Shown one piece after another: positions 1 to 4,595 of a stretch of DNA of 5,069 nt. The position numbers and the translations under genes are program-made. The notes beneath the pieces are model-generated. The model saw nothing but the letters and a program-made list of their open reading frames with translations. It ran no database searches and was not told the DNA's origin. Numbering within the stretch: the first letter of the stretch is position 1; each line of letters opens with the position of its first letter. Origin of the DNA: Clostridiales bacterium (lineage in GTDB: Bacteria > Bacillota > Clostridia > Oscillospirales > Acutalibacteraceae); the NCBI GenBank assembly GCA_019417145.1, contig DXVY01000027.1, forward strand, positions 8,170 through 13,238. Reading direction: 5' to 3'.

Positions 1-743
1 CCGCATTGGGCGCTGGCCAGGGCCGCCGGCGTCCCGTCGGCGATCATCCGCCTGCACTGCATCAGCCGTTTGATATGGATGTACTCCCAAACAGACGAGC
101 CCACAGCCCGTCGAAACAACCGGTTCAGATGGGTCTTGCTGATGTAGAACCGGCTGCTGATAAGATCCAGGGAAAGCTCGTCGCATAAGTGCAGGTTGAT
201 ATACTCCACAATCTCGGCCGCAAGGTCGGCCGGCGGCCGTTCCCCCTCCTTTTGTGCGACAAATCGCTGCCGGATCTCGCACAGCAGAGGATAGAGGAAG
301 CACGGAAAGGCCAGCTCCGGCTCCCCCGCCCGGGCGATCCGCTCCATGTTCTGGAAGCACAACTCCACGCAACTATCGTGCAGCTCGGCCGCGGTATACA
401 AATTCCGGCGACCCAGCCCCCGCTCCGTAAAGGGGGCCATCAACCGGCCGTCCGGGTCAAAAGGCCGCACCGCCTGGTCGCGAAAGCTCAACGCCTTCCT
501 TTCATAAGGGCGATCGGGTAGGATCTGTAGCTTATGAGCCTCCCCCGCCCGCATGAGCATCAGGTCCCCCGGCCGCAGGGGATATGGATTCCCCTCCACC
601 AAATAGCTTCCGTGACCGGATATAAAGTAGAACAGCTCATGGGTATCGTGGGCGTGCATAGGATATTCCGCCGGGTCGGGCCGGTGGTCGATACTGTGAT
701 GGTATACAAAGCTCGCGTCCGCGTATTCATAAATTCGCCGCAT
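1..743 (-). CDS. AraC-family transcriptional regulator with N-terminal cupin domain (partial, C-terminus off the left edge)
   Basis: Reading leftward from ATG at 743, the frame is open to the window edge, giving 247 residues. Residues about 10-90 form a cupin-like sensor domain: a His-rich segment (PMHAHDTHELFYFISG) is followed by a turn with LRPGDLMLMRAGEAHKL, the usual arrangement in sugar-responsive AraC proteins. Residues about 170-247 are the start of the AraC DNA-binding domain: EIVEYINLHLCDELSLDLIS, then FYISKTHLNRLFRRAVG (first helix-turn-helix) and a linker helix entering the second helix-turn-helix. Roughly 35-45 residues of that second motif are missing because the window ends. The start is set by AGGGGG seven bases upstream and by a strong promoter behind it. 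The gene is divergent from the esterase, so control of that gene and of itself is the natural inference; the ligand is unknown, though a sugar is likely from the family. Confidence 0.93.
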   Translation of the reverse strand, partial: MRRIYEYADASFVYHHSIDHRPDPAEYPMHAHDTHELFYFISGHGSYLVEGNPYPLRPGDLMLMRAGEAHKLQILPDRPYERKALSFRDQAVRPFDPDGRLMAPFTERGLGRRNLYTAAELHDSCVELCFQNMERIARAGEPELAFPCFLYPLLCEIRQRFVAQKEGERPPADLAAEIVEYINLHLCDELSLDLISSRFYISKTHLNRLFRRAVGSSVWEYIHIKRLMQCRRMIADGTPAALASAQC

Positions 744-774
744 CCTTCCGCCCCCTTTCCTTCTCGTCTTTTTT

Positions 775-803
775 ATCATAGCACCAAATGTTTAGATTTA
801 CAA
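775..803 (-). promoter_or_regulatory. Sigma-A-type extended -10 promoter of the AraC-family regulator
   Basis: On the minus strand a -35 element TTGTAA (798-803) is separated by 17 bases from a -10 element TATGAT (775-780). The bases just before the -10 read TGC, an extended -10 motif. Transcription would begin near 768, leaving a leader of about 25 bases with the AGGGGG ribosome site before the ATG at 743. Confidence 0.7.
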
Positions 804-806
804 TTT

Positions 807-823
807 CTTTTTGGTCTTTTTGG
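807..823. promoter_or_regulatory. Tandem CTTTTTGG direct repeat between divergent promoters, candidate operator
   Basis: CTTTTTGG occurs at 807-814 and again at 816-823, a 9-bp period. The pair lies between the -35 box of the regulator (798-803) and the candidate -35 box of the esterase (827-832). AraC-family proteins commonly bind direct repeats next to -35 boxes, so this is a reasonable operator candidate. That is inference from position and repetition only; a T-rich stretch could also arise by chance in this AT-rich gap. Confidence 0.4.
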
Positions 824-826
824 CAA

Positions 827-855
827 TTGCATTGAATTTATAACCATATTATGAT
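827..855 (+). promoter_or_regulatory. Candidate promoter of the esterase gene
   Basis: TTGCAT (827-832) stands 17 bases upstream of TATGAT (850-855). The -10 is good while the -35 matches the consensus only in TTG, which would suit a promoter needing an activator. Transcription would start near 862, about 28 bases before the ATG at 890. The -10 overlaps the in-frame ATG at 851, which argues against that codon as the start. Confidence 0.5.
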
Positions 856-889
856 ACAAGACAACAAAAGGTATAAAGGGAGGATGTCT

Positions 890-3388
890 ATGAAAAAACA
901 ATTAACTATACTGCTGTGTCTTATCCTGGCGCTGGGGTTCTGGCCAGCCGGGTTTTCGGTCTCGGCCGACATGGTCCTATCGGACCGGTACATATTGGAG
1001 ACCGAAAACATGGATCTGGCGGATATCGACTATTACGCCGGTGCAAACCAGGATTACTTCGATTACGGCAACGGCGTTTCGGGAAGCTATATCCGGGTGG
1101 AAAATACCGTGGGTACGGTGGGAAATTTCATAGAGTTTCACATACAAATCCAGCAAGCGGGGCGTTACGACCTGTCCTACGTCTATCGCCTCCATCCCAC
1201 CAGCGGCGTAAACCAGCTCTATATCAACGGCTCTCCTGCCGGCGAGCCTCGTGATTTTAACGACCGCGCCTACGGAAGCGAAAACGATATGGTGACCTTC
1301 CAGGTCAAGGACATCCCGCTCGACGAGGGGGAAAATATCCTCCGGCTGGAGACCACCGCCCTGTCCGAGACGGGCGGGGACCGCATTACGGTGGACTATA
1401 TTCTTTTGGCCTCCACCGACCGCCAGGTCGTCGGTTACGAGGAGGAGGTCGTCTTTGTATCGGATATGGACTATTTTGACCTGAAGCAGTACGCCCAGCC
1501 CGACCACATCGGCATGAACTTTCAGTCGGGGGGCACCCTGGTTTTCGACCAATGTACCTGCAAAAAGCAGCCCATTATGCTGGACGGCGTGGAATATACC
1601 AAGGGCTTTGGCCTGGAGCCCAACGACCAGACGGCCGCCGTACTGGAGATTCCCATCCCGGAGGGGGCGGAGCGCTTCAGAACCGCGGTGGGCATCAACG
1701 ACCATAAGGAGGGCAGCAGCTACGATCAGCAGAATGTGATAACCTTTTATATCGACGGCCAACAGGTTTATGAGACTGAACGGCTGACCTTCGGCCACTG
1801 CGAATCCGTGGAGCTGCTCATTCCCTACGGCGCCCAGACCCTCGCCATCCGAAACGATTGCGGCACCAGCAGCGTCAACGACCACATCTGCTTTGGAGAC
1901 GCCCGTTTTGAGATAGGCGCCGGTAGCGACGTCTCCCTGACCGACTATTCTATCCCGGGCGGGCGCACCCTGGCCGATGGTCATCAGATCTACGTGCTGA
2001 TGCCGGCGGGGACCGACCTCTCCTCCCTTGTCCCCTCCTTTAGCATCAACCAGGCCGCGACCTGTGACCGGAGCGCCGGCGCGGCCCACGATTTTACCCA
2101 GCCCGTAGCCTATACCGTGACCTCCCAAAACGGACAGACGGCGGTCTACACCGTGACTGTATACGTCGAAAGAGAGCTTACCGACGACGAGCGGGAGGCT
2201 GTGGAACAGGTCCAGGCGCTGATCGGTCTACTTTCCGACCACCCATCTATGAGCGACCGGCAGGCGGCGGCCGACGCCCGGGCGGCCTTTGACCGGCTGG
2301 ACGGCCTGGAGAAGCTGTCGGTTTCCAATTACCAGGACCTTCTGAACGCCGAAGCCGTTATCCAGGACCTGCTGGACCGGCCGATTCGCATCTCCTGCGT
2401 GGGCGACAGCATAACCTGGGGCGGAGTGGCCGAGAAGTCCTATCCGGTCAATCTACAGGAGCTGCTGGGGGATGACTACCGGGTCTACAACGGTGGCGTG
2501 GGCGGCACCACCGTTTGCAAAAACGGTAACTATCCCTACTGGTCCACCACATCCTATGAGCGGAGCAAGGCCTTCCAGCCTGATTACGTTCTGCTCATGC
2601 TGGGCACCAACGACGCACAGGTGGCCAACTGGGAAAACTGTAAGAACAATATAGAGGCGGATTTCCGGGCCCTGATCCAGGAATACGCCTCTCTGGAATC
2701 CGATCCCGTCATCGTGCTGGCCTCCCCCGCCTGGTATTACCTCGATCCCGAATCCGCGCGGTATACCGCCATCAACGTCACCATATCCGACCTGGTGGAA
2801 CGGCTGGCCCAGGAATACGGCTTTACCTTTGTGGACATCAACGCCGTCACCGCCAACCACCCCGAATGGTTTGAACGGGACGGCATCCATCCCGACGACA
2901 GGGGCTATGCCGCTATTGCCCAGACCTTCGCCCAGGTCTTTGAGGGGGAGAGCGACGCCGCCCTGCACGCGGCAAGTCTGGACGACGCGCCGCTGTATGA
3001 TTTTTCCAAGGATCGCAGCGGGACGGTTACGATCGACCGGGCCGCCGATGCCCAACGGGTCGTCCTGCAAGCCGACGGAAATGTGGAGTCGGTCAGCAGC
3101 GTCCGCGGACCTATTACCTCGCTGGCTATCACCGTTACCTCTTCCAACGGACGGTACAAAAAGGATTATAGACTCACCCTGATTGCAAAAGACGGACGCG
3201 GGGACCTGGATCTTGACGGAGAGGTAACCATAGCCGACGTTATCGAGGCCTGCAAAATCATGGCCCGAGAATCGACCGGCACGCCTCCCGCTATAGAGGA
3301 GCTGGTCTTGGGAAACCTGGACGGTGACGACGGTATCACCATCGCCGATGTCATGGAAATCTGCAAGATACTGGCGCGAAAGCCCTGA
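890..3388 (+). CDS. Secreted multidomain SGNH/GDSL-family carbohydrate esterase with NPCBM and C-terminal dockerin
   Basis: The ATG at 890 is preferred because GGAGG (879-883) lies six bases upstream and a signal peptide follows directly. In-frame ATGs at 851 and 884 lack a usable site. The 832-residue protein has, in order: a signal peptide (1-26, VSA before the cut); a CBM6/35-like beta-sandwich (about 34-180, opening with ETE at 37-39); an NPCBM-type domain (about 183-342); a cadherin-like/DUF5018-like beta domain (347-428); a short helical segment (430-497); an SGNH hydrolase domain (499-686); a small beta domain (690-765); and a type I dockerin (771-832). SGNH blocks are intact: GDS with nucleophile Ser507, NGGVGG with Gly539, GTND with Asn574, and DGIH with Asp664 and His667. 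The domain resembles SGNH enzymes that remove acetyl groups from sugars (PYW after block II, GTND followed by NW), so glycan deacetylation at the cell surface or in a complex is likely; the exact substrate is not readable. Confidence 0.93.
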   Translation: MKKQLTILLCLILALGFWPAGFSVSADMVLSDRYILETENMDLADIDYYAGANQDYFDYGNGVSGSYIRVENTVGTVGNFIEFHIQIQQAGRYDLSYVYRLHPTSGVNQLYINGSPAGEPRDFNDRAYGSENDMVTFQVKDIPLDEGENILRLETTALSETGGDRITVDYILLASTDRQVVGYEEEVVFVSDMDYFDLKQYAQPDHIGMNFQSGGTLVFDQCTCKKQPIMLDGVEYTKGFGLEPNDQTAAVLEIPIPEGAERFRTAVGINDHKEGSSYDQQNVITFYIDGQQVYETERLTFGHCESVELLIPYGAQTLAIRNDCGTSSVNDHICFGDARFEIGAGSDVSLTDYSIPGGRTLADGHQIYVLMPAGTDLSSLVPSFSINQAATCDRSAGAAHDFTQPVAYTVTSQNGQTAVYTVTVYVERELTDDEREAVEQVQALIGLLSDHPSMSDRQAAADARAAFDRLDGLEKLSVSNYQDLLNAEAVIQDLLDRPIRISCVGDSITWGGVAEKSYPVNLQELLGDDYRVYNGGVGGTTVCKNGNYPYWSTTSYERSKAFQPDYVLLMLGTNDAQVANWENCKNNIEADFRALIQEYASLESDPVIVLASPAWYYLDPESARYTAINVTISDLVERLAQEYGFTFVDINAVTANHPEWFERDGIHPDDRGYAAIAQTFAQVFEGESDAALHAASLDDAPLYDFSKDRSGTVTIDRAADAQRVVLQADGNVESVSSVRGPITSLAITVTSSNGRYKKDYRLTLIAKDGRGDLDLDGEVTIADVIEACKIMARESTGTPPAIEELVLGNLDGDDGITIADVMEICKILARKP
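3200..3385 (+). other. Dockerin type I module inside the esterase
   Basis: The last 62 residues hold two calcium-loop/helix repeats. The first loop runs from Asp772 to Asp783 (GDLDLDGEVTIAD) and the second from Asn809 to Asp820 (GNLDGDDGITIAD). Each is followed by a near-identical helix (VIEACKIMAR and VMEICKILAR). Calcium-ligand positions 1, 3, 5 and 12 are Asp or Asn in both loops. Positions 10-11 are Ile-Ala in both repeats, so the two halves are symmetric, which in known dockerins allows binding in either orientation. The module should attach the enzyme to a cohesin-bearing scaffold or surface protein; none is encoded in this window. Confidence 0.9.
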
Positions 3389-3418
3389 CCTTCCCCTCCC
3401 CGCTTTAGTCGTGGCAGG

Positions 3419-3454
3419 AAAAGACCCGCCCCGTGTTTACGGGACGGGTCTTTT
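3419..3454. terminator. Rho-independent terminator shared by the convergent esterase and 91-residue genes
   Basis: AAAAGACCCG, a C/A mismatch and CCCGT pair across a GTTT loop with ACGGG and CGGGTCTTTT, giving about 15 base pairs. The A and T tracts on the two sides place a T tract after the hairpin on either strand. It begins 30 bases after the esterase stop and lies about 70 bases beyond the stop of the leftward 91-residue gene, so it probably serves both. Confidence 0.88.
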
Positions 3455-3525
3455 GGCGTCCAGCGCCGTCAATGGTATGCGCCGACGGGATGGGGGACGG
3501 ATCATGCGCGGATCGCCTGGGGTGC

Positions 3526-3801
3526 TCAAAGGTCCTGCCGGTCGGCGGCCGACAGATCGTTTTCCAGGTTGTCCCGGGCCAGGTCGTTGTCCAGCACGGC
3601 GTAGGCGTCGGACGGCGCGTCCCGCTTCGGGGCCGGCGGCCGGTGGTAAACCTTCTGGGCGGGCGGTTGTGTGCCCGCTATGATGGGGCGGACATGCGCC
3701 TTGCCATGCCGGGCCTTTCCCTGCACCTCTGGCACGGGAGGCGCGGCGTTCCGGGCTTTGGTATGGGTCCATTCCGGGCGCTTCATCCCTTTTTTCGCCA
3801 T
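3526..3801 (-). CDS. Small basic proline-rich protein of unknown function (91 aa)
   Basis: The ATG at 3801 is chosen because GAGG lies eight bases upstream (CCGAGGTGATAGCC then ATG). An in-frame ATG at 3861 has its GGAG directly against the start codon and is less likely. The protein starts MAKKGMKRPEWTHTKARN and has a basic N-terminal two thirds, rich in Lys, Arg, His and Pro (PPVPE, HGKAHVRPIIAGT, PPAQKVYH). It ends in an acidic, probably helical tail (DNDLARDNLENDL, then SAADRQDL). There is no signal peptide, membrane segment or cysteine. I do not recognise a named family, though the motif-like composition and clean ribosome site suggest a genuine conserved small protein, possibly binding nucleic acid through its basic part. 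It is expressed alone, converging on the esterase, from a promoter far upstream. Overlapping frames on both strands look like GC-rich shadows. Confidence 0.72.
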   Translation of the reverse strand: MAKKGMKRPEWTHTKARNAAPPVPEVQGKARHGKAHVRPIIAGTQPPAQKVYHRPPAPKRDAPSDAYAVLDNDLARDNLENDLSAADRQDL

Positions 3802-3958
3802 GGCTATCACCTCGGAGGTAGTATGCCCTTCACCCATCCCAAATATGTTAGCGACCGCCATCTCCTACCGACAAAAGGACCGCCGGCAAAGCCGGGGCCT
3901 GGGACGGCCCTAGAAGGGCTACACACCGACAAATCTTTCATAAGAGCCAAGAGCGGCG
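3802..3958 (-). promoter_or_regulatory. Long structured 5' leader of the 91-residue gene
   Basis: If transcription starts near 3958, the leader is about 155 nt. It holds a small perfect hairpin at 3907-3919 (GCCCT, loop AGA, AGGGC on the + strand). A second GC-rich hairpin at about 3876-3903 is centred on CCGGC AAA GCCGG and, read on the minus strand, is followed by TTTTG, resembling a weak intrinsic terminator. The two are bracketed by the 9-bp direct repeat ACCGACAAA (3867-3875 and 3925-3933). An attenuator or protein-binding leader is possible; no known riboswitch class is recognised. Confidence 0.4.
3867..3933. repeat. 9-bp direct repeat ACCGACAAA bracketing two hairpins
   Basis: Copies are at 3867-3875 and 3925-3933, with starts 58 bases apart. 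On the transcribed minus strand both read TTTGTCGGT. The intervening bases carry the two leader hairpins. The spacing and flanking position make a functional or duplication origin possible, but a 9-mer repeat can also be chance. Confidence 0.5.
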
Positions 3959-3964
3959 CTGAAT

Positions 3965-3992
3965 ATTCTACCACTTGTTCCGCAGCCCACAA
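3965..3992 (-). promoter_or_regulatory. Extended -10 promoter for the 91-residue gene
   Basis: On the minus strand TTGTGG (3987-3992) is followed after 16 bases by TAGAAT (3965-3970), with TGG directly before the -10, an extended -10 motif. AT-rich sequence lies upstream. It is the best promoter-like match between the transposase relic and the 91-residue gene. Confidence 0.5.
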
Positions 3993-4069
3993 ACAGACAA
4001 AACTTTTTGGCACAAATCTTTTGACTTCCTAGTGTTTTTATAAGGACTCGCTTTGCTCGCCGTTTGAAG

Positions 4070-4216
4070 CTAAAATATTTTGCTCCCATATTTTTCGAAT
4101 ATATGCCCAATGTTCGCCTTTAGCCTCCCTTACCCTTCTTGCCTGCGATATAGGGACACAAGGGTTATATGGTGTTTGCAGTTCCATATGGTATGTGCTA
4201 GACCGGTCGTTGACAA
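4070..4216 (-). pseudogene. tnpA: Truncated, stop-interrupted tnpA relic of an IS200/IS605-family transposase
   Basis: Translating leftward from TTG at 4216 gives STTGLAHTIWNCKHHI, then TLVSLYRRQEG, a stop (4130-4132), and GRLKANIGHIFEKYGSK. This matches the N-terminus typical of IS200/IS605 TnpA (LAHTxWNCKYHIVFAPKYRRQ, then a xYGxLKxDIGxI segment). A stop has replaced the tyrosine expected before the glycine. The HUH motif and catalytic tyrosine lie further along in full TnpA (about 130-150 residues) and are absent, so this is a dead fragment of about 48 codons. GGAGG stands just before the TTG, where an ATG would be expected, suggesting a decayed start. Similarity fades after about 4090 and the deletion joint is not visible. 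An overlapping frame at 4038-4256 also gives an open 72-codon reading but has no ribosome site. Confidence 0.75.
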
Positions 4217-4217
4217 T

Positions 4218-4277
4218 TCCTCCTTTGGCTTCGTAATACGGCCGCCAAACCTGCATCTATTTTAGCTACAGGGAGGA
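4218..4277 (-). promoter_or_regulatory. Possible SD-sequestering pairing upstream of the tnpA relic
   Basis: On the minus strand, TCCTCC (4277-4272) is perfectly complementary to GGAGGA (4223-4218), which contains the ribosome site of the relic. Pairing across about 48 bases would hide that site. IS200 elements are known to repress TnpA translation through a 5' leader that sequesters the ribosome site, so this agrees with the IS assignment. Only six base pairs are certain. Confidence 0.4.
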
Positions 4278-4306
4278 GCTCTTGTATCGATAAATTTCTT
4301 TTCTCC

Positions 4307-4319
4307 CCGGCATAGCCGG
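4307..4319. repeat. Short hairpin CCGGC-ATA-GCCGG
   Basis: This is a perfect 5-bp GC stem with a three-base loop. The same stem sequence with an AAA loop appears in the leader of the 91-residue gene (CCGGCAAAGCCGG, within 3876-3903). It lies about 90 bases upstream of the tnpA relic start, a position where IS200/IS605 elements usually carry a left-end or leader hairpin. Confidence 0.55.
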
Positions 4320-4324
4320 TGGTT

Positions 4325-4352
4325 TATTATCGCTTACACTACAATGATAATA
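4325..4352. repeat. Inverted repeat TATTATC / GATAATA
   Basis: TATTATC (4325-4331) and GATAATA (4346-4352) are perfect 7-bp arms around a 14-base loop. The stem is AT-rich and abuts the next hairpin at 4353 without a gap, so the two could stack. Confidence 0.6.
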
Positions 4353-4384
4353 GCCGGACGCTTCCCATTGCAAAAGCGCCCGGC
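4353..4384 (-). repeat. 11-bp hairpin that folds best as minus-strand RNA
   Basis: GCCGGACGCTT (4353-4363) faces AAGCGCCCGGC (4374-4384) around a 10-base loop. Ten of eleven positions are complementary. The remaining one is an A/C mismatch on the + strand but a G-U pair on the - strand, which supports a leftward transcript. Confidence 0.65.
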
Positions 4385-4402
4385 TGTTGGCAAATACTTT
4401 TT

Positions 4403-4500
4403 CCGCGGCACGGCAGTCGCCCTGAAAACGGACAAAACATGCTATCGGAGGAAATGAGCAACTGTATGAGGCTAAGGCAAGAGGGCGACTGCCGGCGCGG
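4403..4500. repeat. Long inverted repeat with 13-bp perfect core and 58-base spacer
   Basis: CGGCAGTCGCCCT (4411-4423) and AGGGCGACTGCCG (4482-4494) are perfect inverted arms. With two single-base bulges the stem continues through GC (4408-4409 with 4495-4496) and CCGC/GCGG (4403-4406 with 4497-4500), about 19 pairs in all. The spacer (4424-4481) has no evident gene. The length and perfection exceed what is expected by chance in about 100 bases. Confidence 0.75.
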
Positions 4501-4520
4501 GTTATGGAACGGCCTGCCGT

Positions 4521-4565
4521 CCAAACATGCCGGCCCTTGCGGAAAAAAGGGCGGGACATGTTCGG
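4521..4565. repeat. Long imperfect hairpin downstream of asnB
   Basis: Outer arms AACATG (4524-4529) and CATGTT (4557-4562) continue, past a bulged A at 4556, to CC/GG and, past a G/G mismatch, to GCCCTT (4533-4538) with AAGGGC (4547-4552). CC/GG also pair outside. It starts about 30 bases beyond the asnB stop on the minus strand. No T tract follows on that strand, so it is not a classical terminator; it could protect a 3' end or be part of a larger fold. Confidence 0.65.
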
Positions 4566-4595
4566 CGCAGGATAAGAAAAAAGCAAGAAAATGGG

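Larger units (their letters stand above)
4217..4595. other. Non-coding, hairpin-rich interval between the tnpA relic and asnB
   Basis: No reading frame here has a convincing ribosome site together with protein-like composition. The interval is instead packed with inverted repeats at 4307-4319, 4325-4352, 4353-4384, 4403-4500 and 4521-4565, listed separately. On the transcribed strand it is downstream of asnB and upstream of the transposase relic. It could therefore combine an asnB 3' untranslated region with the left end and leader of a decayed IS200/IS605 element, or hold an independent structured RNA. Confidence 0.6.

Noticed and set aside
851..889. Extended N-terminus of the esterase starting at ATG 851 or 884
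   Set aside because: The 851 ATG overlaps the candidate -10 and lacks a ribosome site, and the 884 ATG touches GGAGG. The start at 890 has correct spacing and begins with a signal peptide.
977..2128. 383-codon open frame antisense to the esterase
   Set aside because: It overlaps a gene with clear domains, has no promoter or ribosome site, and its translation has no recognisable motifs. It is a product of GC-rich codon use.
3433..4032. 199-codon open frame on the plus strand over the 91-residue gene
   Set aside because: It starts within the terminator hairpin, lacks a ribosome site, and its sequence is low-quality Pro/Arg/Gly-rich. The minus-strand gene is better supported.
4167..4198. Near-repeat ATATGGTGTTTGC / ATATGGTATGTGC, 19-base period
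   Set aside because: It lies inside the tnpA relic reading frame and is explained by its codons; two mismatches over 13 bases are not compelling.
4038..4256. 72-codon open frame on the minus strand
   Set aside because: No ribosome site precedes its ATG, and a different frame over the same bases matches IS200/IS605 TnpA.
4266..4586. 106-codon open frame on the minus strand between the relic and asnB
   Set aside because: It runs across the hairpins, has no ribosome site and shows no protein-like pattern.
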